DNA of 64,000 bases from JAZRPG01 sp045649105 (lineage in GTDB: Bacteria; Bacillota; Clostridia; Oscillospirales; JAAYXM01): contig JAZRPG010000027.1 in the NCBI GenBank assembly GCA_045649105.1, positions 1 through 64,000 on the forward strand. Reading direction: 5' to 3'. A program made the position numbers and the translations under genes. The notes under the pieces were generated by a model. The model was not told the DNA's origin, did no database searches, and saw nothing but the letters and a program-made list of their open reading frames with translations. Below are positions 28,322 to 36,889 of the stretch, piece by piece. Positions within the stretch are counted from its first letter, which is position 1, and each line of letters opens with the position of its first letter.

Positions 28322-28831
28322 ATGAGGATTCTTGCTCAGATTGTGGGCATAATTGCGCTTGCGTGTGCTGTTATATCATTTCAGCAGAATGCCCACAGGC
28401 GGATATTGGTGTTTCAACTGATTTCCGGAGTAATATTCGTTATACATTTTCTTATGCTTAATGCATATACCGGAGCGATACTTAATTTAGTCGCTGTAGT
28501 GCGAAGTGTTGTATTCGTAAACAAAGGTAAAAGCTGGGCGGATAATAAAATCTGGCTCGTTATATTCTGTGTATTATCTGTAGCTGTAGGTTTTTTCACT
28601 TGGAATGGTGTTGCAACACTTTTGCCGATTTGCGGAATGATTTGTACGACGGTGGCGTTCTGGGTTAAATCACCCAAACATGTCCGCCTGATAGCGTTTC
28701 CGAGCTCTCCGCTCTGGCTTGTGTATAATGTTTTGAACAATTCATTTGCAGGGGTAGTAACTGAAGTTATAAACATGTGTTCGATAATAATTGCAATGCT
28801 GAGATTTGATTACAAAAAAGCAGCGAAATAG
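28322..28831 (+). CDS. YgjV-family inner-membrane protein
   Basis: 169 residues, mostly hydrophobic, with about six predicted membrane segments. The opening AQIVGIIALACAVISFQQ and the internal FQLISGVIFVIHFLMLNAYTG are typical of YgjV-type proteins, whose function is not known. It starts 3 bp after pyrI and is the last gene of the pyr operon, so a link to nucleotide or precursor transport is possible but unproven. Confidence 0.78.
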   Translation: MRILAQIVGIIALACAVISFQQNAHRRILVFQLISGVIFVIHFLMLNAYTGAILNLVAVVRSVVFVNKGKSWADNKIWLVIFCVLSVAVGFFTWNGVATLLPICGMICTTVAFWVKSPKHVRLIAFPSSPLWLVYNVLNNSFAGVVTEVINMCSIIIAMLRFDYKKAAK

Positions 28832-28832
28832 A

Positions 28833-28872
28833 AAAAAGGACTTCATTGTTTTACAATGAAGTCCTTTTTAAA
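28833..28872. terminator. Bidirectional terminator between the pyr operon and metK
   Basis: A perfect 16-bp stem (AAAAAGGACTTCATTG with its complement, 28833-28848 and 28854-28869) encloses TTTTA. The A-run and T-run ends make it work for both convergent units. Confidence 0.93.
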
Positions 28873-28881
28873 AACTAAAAA

Positions 28882-30060
28882 TCAGACAGAGCGCTTTAAC
28901 TCATCAGCCTTATCAAGGCGCTCCCAGGGAAGGTCAAGCTCGGGCCGTCCGAAATGGCCGTATGATGCCGTTTGCAAATATATCGGGCGGCGAAGATCAA
29001 ACTGCTCAATTATTTTTGCGGGGCGCATATCAAAGTGCTCAGTGACTATCCTTGAAAGAGTTTCGTCAGAAATAATTCCTGTGCCGAATGTATCAACAAA
29101 TACAGAAACGGGATTTGCCACTCCGATAGCATACGCAAGCTCAATTTCGCAACGCTCGGCAAGGCCTGCAGCGACAATGTTTTTTGCAATGTATCTCGCC
29201 ATATAAGCAGCGGACCTGTCGACCTTTGTTGGGTCCTTACCTGAGAAGCAGCCGCCGCCGTGACGTGCAAAACCGCCATAGGTATCTACGATGATTTTGC
29301 GTCCGGTAAGACCGGAATCTCCTCGGGGACCGCCGACAACGAATCTTCCGGTCGGATTTATAAGGAATTTCGTTTCCGAATCTATGTAGCGCTCCGGTAT
29401 GACAGGAAGAATGACATGCTTTTTGACAGCATCACGAAGTGCAGAAAGTGAAATTGTGTCATAATGCTGTGTGGAAACGACAATCGTATCACAGCGCTTT
29501 ACTTTGTTGTTTTCATATTCAAAGGTTACCTGTGCCTTGCCGTCAGGGCAGAGAAAGTCAAGTTCACCGGATTTTCTGACACTTGCAAGTCTCTTCGTAA
29601 GGTTGTGCGCAAAGGTAATTGGCGCCGGCATAAGCTCCTTTGTTTCATTACACGCATAGCCGAACATCATACCCTGGTCTCCTGCGCCGATTTTGTCAGC
29701 AAAATCGTGGGGCTTGTCCTTGAACTCGGAAGAGTTGTCAACGCCGAGAGCGATATCAGGTGACTGCTCATCAATAGATGTTATGACGGAGCAAGTCTGG
29801 GAATCAAATCCCATGGCAGGATTGTTATATCCGATATCGAATATTGTTTTGCGAACGGTAGCAGGGATATCTACATAACAATCAGTTGTGATTTCACCCA
29901 TTACAAGAGCCATGCCTGTTGTTACTATGCTCTCGCACGCTACTCTTGCGTTCGGGTCATGCTCAATGATTGCATCAAGAATAGAATCGGAAATCTGGTC
30001 ACATACCTTATCGGGATGTCCCTCGGTTACCGATTCGGAAGTAAATTTAAATAAAGACAT
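28882..30060 (-). CDS. metK: S-adenosylmethionine synthetase
   Basis: Makes SAM from methionine and ATP. 392 residues from ATG 30060 (MSLFKFTSESVTEGHPDK), normal length. Signatures GAGDQGMMFGYA and GGGCFSGKDPTKVDRSAAY are present. The frame stays open to 30123, but that extension would start upstream of the promoter; GGAG is placed correctly for 30060. I see no SAM riboswitch in the short leader. Confidence 0.95.
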   Translation of the reverse strand: MSLFKFTSESVTEGHPDKVCDQISDSILDAIIEHDPNARVACESIVTTGMALVMGEITTDCYVDIPATVRKTIFDIGYNNPAMGFDSQTCSVITSIDEQSPDIALGVDNSSEFKDKPHDFADKIGAGDQGMMFGYACNETKELMPAPITFAHNLTKRLASVRKSGELDFLCPDGKAQVTFEYENNKVKRCDTIVVSTQHYDTISLSALRDAVKKHVILPVIPERYIDSETKFLINPTGRFVVGGPRGDSGLTGRKIIVDTYGGFARHGGGCFSGKDPTKVDRSAAYMARYIAKNIVAAGLAERCEIELAYAIGVANPVSVFVDTFGTGIISDETLSRIVTEHFDMRPAKIIEQFDLRRPIYLQTASYGHFGRPELDLPWERLDKADELKRSV

Positions 30061-30387
30061 AATTCTATCTCCAAACATTTGTTTTTCTATATAATATAAC
30101 ATATAGAACGAAAAAGTCAACATACGCGAGAGATTTAAAGATTTGGTTAGTGCGATTTATTTTTAATGTTTCGACATTTTTTTAATGGAAAACTATGTTG
30201 AAAAAAGGTGTTTATTCTTTATTTGGTTGAATATAGTACGGAGATGTGCTATAATAAATATACAATTAAAGGGAAGGATTTGTGGCTAACTATAATTTTT
30301 TTAATGATTTATTGTAGATTTTGTTGGCAGTAAATTCTATGATACACGAAATGTCAGGGATAATAAAATCTCTATGGAGGTAAAAAA
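30061..30387. other. Divergent intergenic region metK / ATP-grasp gene
   Basis: No gene is seen here. For metK, minus-strand TTGACT (30120-30115) lies 16-18 bp from TATATT/TATTAT near 30098-30091. For the ATP-grasp gene a promoter sits at 30227-30255. The leader between that promoter and the start (about 125 nt) is A/T rich with no strong hairpin. Confidence 0.6.
30227..30255 (+). promoter_or_regulatory. Promoter of the ATP-grasp gene
   Basis: TTGAAT (30227-30232), a 17-bp spacer and TATAAT (30250-30255). Confidence 0.68.
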
Positions 30388-31614
30388 ATGAACGTGCTTG
30401 TTTTGGCAGGAGGGTTTCCGCAGATAGCGCTTATAAAGGAATTGAAAAACAGGGGCTACAGAGTAATACTTGCAGATTATAATAAAGAACCGGTTGCAAA
30501 GAAGTATGCAGATGTTTTTTATCAGATTTCCACTCTTGATATTGATGCAGTAGAAGGTGTTGCGAAAAAAGAAAAAGTCAAGTTTTTAGTTACTGCCTGC
30601 ACGGATCAGGCTTTGCACACTGTTGCAAAAGTGTCTGAAAACCTGGGTCTTCCATGCTATATAGATTATAAAACTGCCTTAAATGTAACCAATAAGGCAT
30701 ATATGAAAAAAGTTTTTAATGAATACGATATTTCTACCGCAAAGCACATAATTCTCGGTGAACTGGATTTGGACATGATTAAAGATATGAAATATCCGCT
30801 TATAGTTAAACCTGTGGATTGTAACAGTTCAAAAGGGGTTAAAAAGGTTGAAAACGAGAAAGAGCTCAAAGATGCTTTTTCTGATGCTGTCAGATTCAGT
30901 CGTACAGATACTGCTGTAATAGAAGAATTTGTGTCAGGAACAGAGGTTAGTGTTGATGTATATATAGAAGATGGAAAAGCGCATATACTTTCCACATCCA
31001 GACTGGATAAAATAAAAGATAAGGATAAGTTTGTAATATACAGAGGATGTTTTCCTGCAGCTGAAGCTGAATCGGTTATGGATAAAATTCAGGATACCGC
31101 ACAGAAAATAGCAGATGCATTTAAACTTAAAAATTCCCCTATGTTAATTCAACTTATAACCGATGGAAAGGAAGTTTATGTTCTTGAATTCAGTGCGAGG
31201 ACAGGTGGAGGGATTAAGTTTCTGCTTATAAATAAAGCCTGCGGATTTGATGTTATAAAGGCTGTTGTAGACCTTACCGAAGGAAAAAAACCTCATGTAG
31301 AAAAGAGTTTACCTGAAGATAAGATTATGATAAACACTTTTGTATACTGTAAAAAAGGAATATTTGACCATCTCGAAGGCTTTGATGAAATGATTAAAGC
31401 GGGTGCCATGAAAGAATACTATATATTTAAATGGAAGGGCGCTGAATTTGATGATGTAAAAAGCAGTGGAGATAGAGTTGCCGGATATCTTGTGGCCGGA
31501 AACTCAATGGATGAGATAAAAGAAAAATACAGGAAGGTAGCTGAAAATATAAAGGTAATTGATGTGGCAGGGAATGATATTTTGCGTCATGACCTTATAG
31601 AAAATATTGATTAA
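30388..31614 (+). CDS. ATP-grasp domain protein, unknown ligase
   Basis: 408 residues. An N-terminal Rossmann-like preATP-grasp domain (NVLVLAGGFPQIALIKELKN) is followed by the ATP-grasp fold: YPLIVKPVDCNSSKGVKKV binds ATP, VIEEFVSGTEVSVDVYIEDG follows, and VLEFSARTGGG carries the metal-binding Glu with Ser where Asn is more usual. The C-terminal part (about 310-408) is the substrate side. Related proteins join a carboxylate to an amine or amino acid through an acyl phosphate; the substrate cannot be told. It has its own promoter and terminator, so no partner gene is implied. Confidence 0.82.
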   Translation: MNVLVLAGGFPQIALIKELKNRGYRVILADYNKEPVAKKYADVFYQISTLDIDAVEGVAKKEKVKFLVTACTDQALHTVAKVSENLGLPCYIDYKTALNVTNKAYMKKVFNEYDISTAKHIILGELDLDMIKDMKYPLIVKPVDCNSSKGVKKVENEKELKDAFSDAVRFSRTDTAVIEEFVSGTEVSVDVYIEDGKAHILSTSRLDKIKDKDKFVIYRGCFPAAEAESVMDKIQDTAQKIADAFKLKNSPMLIQLITDGKEVYVLEFSARTGGGIKFLLINKACGFDVIKAVVDLTEGKKPHVEKSLPEDKIMINTFVYCKKGIFDHLEGFDEMIKAGAMKEYYIFKWKGAEFDDVKSSGDRVAGYLVAGNSMDEIKEKYRKVAENIKVIDVAGNDILRHDLIENID

Positions 31615-31615
31615 A

Positions 31616-31646
31616 AGAAAAAGGGACTGTAAAGTCCCCTTTTTTT
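31616..31646. terminator. Terminator between the ATP-grasp gene and lysR
   Basis: GGGACT gtaa AGTCCC with A-run and T-run flanks, which extend the stem and make it usable from both sides. Confidence 0.85.
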
Positions 31647-31653
31647 GTAAGTA

Positions 31654-32550
31654 TTAGCTTTTTAAAATATCAATTGCATATTTCGCATATTCCGATAAAT
31701 ACTGACCGCGACGTGTTATGATTGCAGGTTGGCGTACATTTAAATCACACTTTGGAATAAATAGCCTTGTTGTATTGTTGTTTTCTACGCTGTTTATAAA
31801 CTGCAACGGTAATAAGGTTGCTCCAATTCCGGCGCGAGTCATTGCCCATGCAGTAGCGAGTCCGATAACCTCTGTTGCTATACGGGGGCGTATATCTGAT
31901 TCACGGCAAATTTTTTCAAAGAGGATACGCATTTCTTGTGTTTTGCTTGCGACAACAAATGGAAGATTTTCGCAATGCTTAAAATCTATTTCGGATAAAT
32001 TATTTCCGGTTTTACAATTTAACAGTGAAAGCATGTTTTCAGGAACTGCAAGAACAAGTTTATCCTGTTCAATAGGGTCTGCAGACAGAATTGATTCATC
32101 TACAGGCAGATTTGCTATTGCAAAATCGAATTTTCCGTCTGCAGCCATTTTTCTTAAATTATCGCTTGAATCTTCATGCAGAACGATTTTGACATCAGGA
32201 TATTTATTCCTGATTTTTTTTAAAAGCTCCGGCATTAAATATAATGCACGAAATGGAGAAATTCCTATTGTGAGGTTGCCGAATTTACCGGAAGCAAAAT
32301 TCTCCATAGAACTGTACAGCTGTTTTTCTTTATATAATAACTCTTTTGCTTCTTTAAAAAAATATTCTCCGGCGGCAGTCAGCTTTATAGGTGTCTGATT
32401 TCTGTCAAACAGTATAGCGCCTATATTTTTTTCAAGATTTGAAATCTGTTTACTTAATGCAGGCTGAGAAATTCCAAACTTTTCAGCTACATTCGAAAAA
32501 TTAAGAGACTCAGAAAGCTCAATGGCATATTCTAATTGTTTGTTATTCAC
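31654..32550 (-). CDS. LysR-family transcriptional regulator
   Basis: 298 residues. An N-terminal winged helix-turn-helix (about 1-60; ALSKQISNLEKNIGAILFDR is the recognition part) is joined to a LysR substrate-binding domain (about 90-295). It is divergent from the TRAP-like permease gene with 181 bp between the start codons, the classic arrangement for a LysR protein controlling its neighbour in response to the transported compound. Confidence 0.92.
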   Translation of the reverse strand: MNNKQLEYAIELSESLNFSNVAEKFGISQPALSKQISNLEKNIGAILFDRNQTPIKLTAAGEYFFKEAKELLYKEKQLYSSMENFASGKFGNLTIGISPFRALYLMPELLKKIRNKYPDVKIVLHEDSSDNLRKMAADGKFDFAIANLPVDESILSADPIEQDKLVLAVPENMLSLLNCKTGNNLSEIDFKHCENLPFVVASKTQEMRILFEKICRESDIRPRIATEVIGLATAWAMTRAGIGATLLPLQFINSVENNNTTRLFIPKCDLNVRQPAIITRRGQYLSEYAKYAIDILKS

Positions 32551-32628
32551 TTTTTCACATCCTCTACTATGGTTATATAATACTCCTTGAAAGGGATTTT
32601 TTCAAGAATTTTTTATCAATAAAAAGTA

Positions 32629-32656
32629 TTGACAAATTTTATAATGAGTGTATAAT
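32629..32656 (+). promoter_or_regulatory. Promoter of the TRAP-like permease operon
   Basis: TTGACA (32629-32634), 16-bp spacer, TATAAT (32651-32656). Transcription would start just at the following inverted repeat. Confidence 0.8.
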
Positions 32657-32658
32657 AA

Positions 32659-32693
32659 AACCAAAAGGATATCGAGATTATAACCTTTTGGTT
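32659..32693. promoter_or_regulatory. Inverted repeat at the permease promoter, possible operator or leader hairpin
   Basis: AACCAAAAGG (32659-32668) and CCTTTTGGTT (32684-32693) are perfect 10-bp arms around 15 bases. The repeat begins 3 bp downstream of the -10 box, so it could be an operator for the divergent LysR protein or the first stem of the mRNA. Confidence 0.55.
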
Positions 32694-32731
32694 AAATGAA
32701 TGATAGGGATTTTTGTGAAAGGAGAATAACG

Positions 32732-34090
32732 ATGCCAACATCACTTATGTATCTTGCAATTATGCTGGTTGTGATAATAATTTGGTTTATTTTTGTCAAA
32801 AGACCTGTATATGAAGCGGTATTGTTAAGTTTCTTTATACTTTTGACTATTTCGGGCAACTGGGGAAATATATGGATTTACATAAATGATGCACTGTCAA
32901 CATCGCTTTTGTATTCAATGGTTGCATTTGTTGCTATGTCAGTATTGCTTACAAAAACAAAAGTGGTTGACAGCTGTATTTCCGTGATTTTATCGTTAAT
33001 AGGAAGATTAAGAGGCGGTGCCGGTTATGCCGCAATTGTTGCAAGTGCCTTTATGGGTGCGTTATCAGGTTCGGGACCCGGAAATGTAATGGCAACCGGG
33101 GCTATCACTATTCCTGCAATGAAACGTTCGGGATTTCCGCCTGAACTTGCTGCGAATATTGAAAGTAATGCGAGTTATATGGGCAATATGATACCTCCTT
33201 CGTCAAATATAGTTGCGGCTCTTGGTGCATATTTAGCTTTATATCCCGATTCAAATATGACCACAGGTCAGTTCTGGATTGTTCTTTGGGGAATATCTAT
33301 TTGGTTTATTGTTCAGAGAGTGGCTATGGTTTGGGGTTTTTGTAAATATTATAATGTTCAGCCTATGAAAAAAGAAGAGGTTCCTTCTGTTAAGGAAACT
33401 ATTAAGAACGGCTGGCAGGGAATGTTTTTACCGATTATAATTTTATTACCTTTTTTACTTGACTATCTTTTTAAAGATAATTTCTTTACTGCACGTCTTG
33501 GAGAGCAGGGGGCAAAATACTTATCAAGCTCGCTTCTTATTTTTGTTGGTGGCATTTCGTCTATTTATGCCTGTCTTATCGCAAAAGATAAAAAACAGGT
33601 ATCAATTAATAATCTTGCCAAAATGTTCAGTGGTGCAATAAAATCCATTGCCCCGACGATTGGAGTTTGCGTGTTTGGCTATATGATTGGTTCGCTTTTT
33701 GCCGAACTTAATGTAGCTGAAGAATTAGGTGGAATTATCGCAAGTTGGAATTTTGGAAAATTGGGAACCGTAACTGCAGTTTGTGCAATAACCTGTTTTA
33801 TGGGGATGGTTATTCCGGGTTCATCCCTTGTTGTAATTTTTGGGTCAGCATTTATTGTGGTACTTACAAGTGTTGGTTGTAATCCTGTATTAGTTGCGGC
33901 AATGCTTCCTTGTATTTGCGGAGTTATGTGTGGTATTACACCGCCGCTTGGTTTAGGTATGTATGCCGGTATGACTTTAGCTGAATCTGATTTTACCAAA
34001 ACCTTCAATAATAATTTGTGGTGGGTTGCTGCTCAATTCGTTTTAGAGGTAATTGTTCTTATGGGTTGGCTTCCTATATTGGGACTTTAA
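32732..34090 (+). CDS. TRAP-type (DctM-like) large permease subunit
   Basis: 452-residue membrane protein with about 12 hydrophobic segments. The loop GALSGSGPGNVMATGAITIP and MKRSGFPPELAANIESNASYMGNMIPPSSN match the DctM family pattern (in which a GxxSGSxxANVxxTG loop is followed by a MPPxxG-like motif), which moves organic acids and similar solutes using a sodium gradient. No DctP solute-binding protein is encoded nearby. The ATG at 32732 has AAAGGAGA upstream; the frame from 32696 lacks a site. Confidence 0.8.
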   Translation: MPTSLMYLAIMLVVIIIWFIFVKRPVYEAVLLSFFILLTISGNWGNIWIYINDALSTSLLYSMVAFVAMSVLLTKTKVVDSCISVILSLIGRLRGGAGYAAIVASAFMGALSGSGPGNVMATGAITIPAMKRSGFPPELAANIESNASYMGNMIPPSSNIVAALGAYLALYPDSNMTTGQFWIVLWGISIWFIVQRVAMVWGFCKYYNVQPMKKEEVPSVKETIKNGWQGMFLPIIILLPFLLDYLFKDNFFTARLGEQGAKYLSSSLLIFVGGISSIYACLIAKDKKQVSINNLAKMFSGAIKSIAPTIGVCVFGYMIGSLFAELNVAEELGGIIASWNFGKLGTVTAVCAITCFMGMVIPGSSLVVIFGSAFIVVLTSVGCNPVLVAAMLPCICGVMCGITPPLGLGMYAGMTLAESDFTKTFNNNLWWVAAQFVLEVIVLMGWLPILGL

Positions 34091-34104
34091 TGGGTGGTAT
34101 AAAT

Positions 34105-34380
34105 ATGAAAAATATTTTAAAAAAAATATCATCATTTCTCCGTACAGTTTTCGGGTACGGGATTATGATTTCATTGTTTCTTGGTGCAGCGGGCTTTTTT
34201 GGATATGTGGCAGCACTTATCGTAGGCGGAGATACTGCAGCAGAAATATGTAAATTTATATATAAATCATTTTATCCTTTAGTTATTAAATTATCAGTTG
34301 TTATGGTATTGTTGGGCCTTGTTGCAATGTATTTAAACGGAGAAGTTTCGCTGACTGTCAGCAACAAAAATAAAAAATAA
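34105..34380 (+). CDS. Small membrane protein paired with the TRAP-like permease
   Basis: 91 residues with two strong hydrophobic segments (about 17-42 and 57-80) and a lysine-rich tail. I do not recognise it. ATG 34105 follows GGGTGG by 7 bp; an ATG at 34090 overlaps the permease stop but has no site. By position it may play the part of the small DctQ-type subunit, although DctQ proteins are longer with four segments. Confidence 0.65.
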   Translation: MKNILKKISSFLRTVFGYGIMISLFLGAAGFFGYVAALIVGGDTAAEICKFIYKSFYPLVIKLSVVMVLLGLVAMYLNGEVSLTVSNKNKK

Positions 34381-34400
34381 CAATAACTTAATACACATTA

Positions 34401-34442
34401 AAAACAGTAACAAAAGCAAGTTGCATTTGTTGCTGTTTTATA
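34401..34442 (+). terminator. Terminator after the permease pair
   Basis: A 14-bp stem (AAAACAGTAACAAA with its near-perfect complement, one G.T pair) around AGCAAGTTGCA, followed by TTATATT. The T-run is short. Confidence 0.65.
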
Positions 34443-34482
34443 TTAGAATGATTTTATAAATAGCAAAAAGGAAAGAACGGTA

Positions 34483-35067
34483 ATGTCGAAAAAGAGAGAA
34501 AGAAATACAAAAGGCAGAATTATCAATGCGGCGTGGGATTTGTTTTATGAGCAGGGGTACGAATACACGACCGTAGAGGAGATTATTGAAAAATCAGGAA
34601 CCTCGAAAGGTTCGTTTTATCATTATTTCGAGGGTAAGGATGAGCTTCTCAGCTCTCTCTCGTATATGTTTGATGAAAAATACGAGGAGCTTATGAAGCA
34701 ATTGCGGCCCGAAATGCACAGCTTTGATAAGCTTATGTTTTTAAACAGGGAGCTGTTTTTTATGATAGAAAACAGTATTTCGCTTGACCTGCTTGCAAAG
34801 CTTTACTCATCCCAGCTTACCACAAAGAGAGAGAGGCATCTTCTGGACCATAACAGGATATATTATAAGCTTTTGCGCACTATTTTTTCTGAGGGACAAG
34901 AGAAAGGCGAAATTACAAAAGAGCTTTCCGTAAATGAATTGGTGCGGGTGTATGCTCTTTGTGAACGAGCGTTTTTATATGACTGGTGTTTGAGTAACGG
35001 TGATTACTCGCTTACTAAGTATGCGGGCGAAATGTTTCCTAAATTTTTAGAAAAATTTAAGAATTAA
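34483..35067 (+). CDS. TetR-family transcriptional regulator
   Basis: 194 residues. The N-terminal TetR DNA-binding domain is clear (IINAAWDLFYEQGYEYTTVE, then SGTSKGSFYHYFEGKDELL). The ligand-binding part is all helical and not diagnostic. AAGGAAAG precedes the ATG. The next gene, putP, is on the same strand 186 bp away behind a long perfect palindrome that is a natural candidate for its operator. Confidence 0.92.
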   Translation: MSKKRERNTKGRIINAAWDLFYEQGYEYTTVEEIIEKSGTSKGSFYHYFEGKDELLSSLSYMFDEKYEELMKQLRPEMHSFDKLMFLNRELFFMIENSISLDLLAKLYSSQLTTKRERHLLDHNRIYYKLLRTIFSEGQEKGEITKELSVNELVRVYALCERAFLYDWCLSNGDYSLTKYAGEMFPKFLEKFKN

Positions 35068-35143
35068 TTTTGTTATATATTTTCGTTTCCAAAACAGTAC
35101 ATATAGAAAATACATTATTAACAAAGATAACACGGCATATACA

Positions 35144-35179
35144 AGAACAAAGTACAGAATATATTCTGTACTTTGTTCT
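35144..35179. promoter_or_regulatory. Perfect 36-bp palindrome upstream of putP
   Basis: Bases 35144-35179 equal their own reverse complement; each half begins AGAACAAAGTACAGAAT. It ends 3 bp before the -35 box of the putP promoter and has no T-run after it, so it is more likely a protein-binding site than a terminator, though a weak terminator for the TetR gene is not excluded. Confidence 0.7.
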
Positions 35180-35182
35180 GTA

Positions 35183-35211
35183 TTGCGTTCCGGTAAAAAG
35201 TATGTTATAAT
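35183..35211 (+). promoter_or_regulatory. Promoter of putP
   Basis: TTGCGT (35183-35188), 17-bp spacer, TATAAT (35206-35211). It is directly adjacent to the palindrome. Confidence 0.65.
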
Positions 35212-35253
35212 TCCTCATAAATTAACAAAAAATCGGAAAGGAGAATATTCTTC

Positions 35254-36789
35254 ATGGATATTTTGGCATTTTCACTTTATTTTGTAGCAATGATCGCGAT
35301 AGGTATTTACTTTTTCTGCAAATCAAAAGCTCAAAATGAGAAGGACTATTTCCTTGGCGGACGCGCTATGGGTCCTTGGGTAACTGCGATGAGTGCGCAG
35401 GCATCGGATATGAGTGCCTGGCTTTTGATGGGTCTTCCCGGAAGTATTCTTGCATTTGGCTTCGGGCAGGCGTGGATTGGTATCGGACTTGCAATCGGTA
35501 CGGCGGCTAACTGGATTTTAGTTGCAAAAAGACTTCGCAAGTTTTCAAAAGCAGCGGGGGATGCTATTACACTGCCTCAGTACCTTTCTAACAGGTTTCT
35601 GACAAAGAGTCATGCTGTAAGTATTATTTGTGCAGCTGTATTCCTTGTGTGCTTTACAATTTATGTTGCATCTGCTTTTGTTGCAGGTGCTGATGTGTTC
35701 ACAACACTGGTTCCCGCGCTTTCGAGAACAACGGCAATGATTATTTTTGCAGCAATTGTTTTGTTGTATACATTCCTTGGCGGCTTTAATGCTGTTTGCT
35801 GGACGGACTTCTTCCAGGGACTTCTGATGCTCGCTGCACTTTTGATTGTCCCTATTGTTATTGCCTTTACAAAAAAATTAGATGTTGCGGCTCTTTCTAC
35901 TGTTTACACAGGGCCTTCCGGTGAAGAGTTTAAGTTTGTGGCAAGCTTTATGAATGCAAGCTGGAAAGATGTGATTTCAGGTCTTGGCTGGGGACTGGGC
36001 TATTTCGGCATGCCGCACATCATTGTAAGGTTTATGGCTATTGAGAAACCATCTATGGTTAAAAGGTCCGCAACAGTCGCGATAATATGGGTTGTTCTTT
36101 CTCTTGGTGCTGCAATTGTAATTTCGTATCTCGGAAGAATGTTTGTGTACGCAGACGGAACGGACCTTTCTGCAGTGCTTTTGAGTCAGGGTAAGCAGTC
36201 GCTTATATTTGTCGAGCTTGCTCGTGATGTTTTCCCTGCGTTTATAGCCGGTCTGTTGCTTGCAGCTATTATTGCGGCAAGTATGTCAACGGCAGATTCT
36301 CAGCTTCTGGTTGCGGCATCATCTTTTGCAAGTGACCTTTACAAGCCTATTATAAGAAAAAATGCATCCAATAAGGAAATGCTTTGGATAAGCCGTTTGG
36401 TTGTAATCGTTATTGCAGTCATAGCCTTCTTTATTGCAAACAGTAAGGGTAAGGCAGCACAGGCGATTATGGATCTGGTATCCAATGCGTGGGGTATTTT
36501 CGGTGCGGCGTTTGGTCCTGCGGTATTAATGTCGCTCTTCTGGAAACGCTTTACATACAAGGGTGCCGTTGCAGGCATTATAGTAGGTGCTTTGGTTGAT
36601 ATGCTCTGGCTGTGGTTGCCTGTTGCAAATGGCATGGCTCTTACGGCGATAACAGGTATATATGAAATTATTCCGGGCTTTATCCTTGGTGGGCTGGCAG
36701 CTATTATAGTAACTCTTGCTGATAAGGCTCCTTCTGCAGAGGTCGAGGCTATTTTCATTAAGGCAACAGATAACAGTATTGATGATTAA
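35254..36789 (+). CDS. putP: Sodium/proline symporter (PutP-type, SSS family)
   Basis: 511-residue solute:sodium symporter with about 13 membrane segments. FLGGRAMGPWVTAMSAQASDM and SAWLLMGLPGS near the N-terminus, and IIAASMSTADSQLLVAASSF in the middle are close to PutP of proline uptake and osmoprotection. Exact substrate is inferred from the family. GGAAAGGAGA precedes the ATG. The preceding TetR regulator may control it. Confidence 0.88.
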   Translation: MDILAFSLYFVAMIAIGIYFFCKSKAQNEKDYFLGGRAMGPWVTAMSAQASDMSAWLLMGLPGSILAFGFGQAWIGIGLAIGTAANWILVAKRLRKFSKAAGDAITLPQYLSNRFLTKSHAVSIICAAVFLVCFTIYVASAFVAGADVFTTLVPALSRTTAMIIFAAIVLLYTFLGGFNAVCWTDFFQGLLMLAALLIVPIVIAFTKKLDVAALSTVYTGPSGEEFKFVASFMNASWKDVISGLGWGLGYFGMPHIIVRFMAIEKPSMVKRSATVAIIWVVLSLGAAIVISYLGRMFVYADGTDLSAVLLSQGKQSLIFVELARDVFPAFIAGLLLAAIIAASMSTADSQLLVAASSFASDLYKPIIRKNASNKEMLWISRLVVIVIAVIAFFIANSKGKAAQAIMDLVSNAWGIFGAAFGPAVLMSLFWKRFTYKGAVAGIIVGALVDMLWLWLPVANGMALTAITGIYEIIPGFILGGLAAIIVTLADKAPSAEVEAIFIKATDNSIDD

Positions 36790-36810
36790 TTACTTGTAAA
36801 AATTTATATA

Positions 36811-36857
36811 AGAAAAATGACAATTTATGAAAATTAAATTGTCATTTTTCTTTTTTT
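36811..36857 (+). terminator. Terminator after putP
   Basis: Perfect 17-bp A/T-rich stem (36811-36827 with 36835-36851), a TGAAAAT loop and an eight-T tail. Confidence 0.9.
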
Positions 36858-36867
36858 ATAGTATAAT
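36839..36867 (+). promoter_or_regulatory. Promoter of argH, overlapping the putP terminator
   Basis: TTGTCA (36839-36844) lies inside the 3' arm of the putP terminator; after 17 bp comes TATAAT (36862-36867). Confidence 0.7.
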
Positions 36868-36889
36868 ATTTTTTATTGAGTCGGACTTG

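Noticed and set aside
30061..30123. N-terminal extension of MetK
   Set aside because: The extra 21 residues overlap the predicted promoter and are absent from the family; ATG 30060 has a ribosome binding site.
30061..30130. SAM riboswitch before metK
   Set aside because: The leader is too short and shows no S-box stems.
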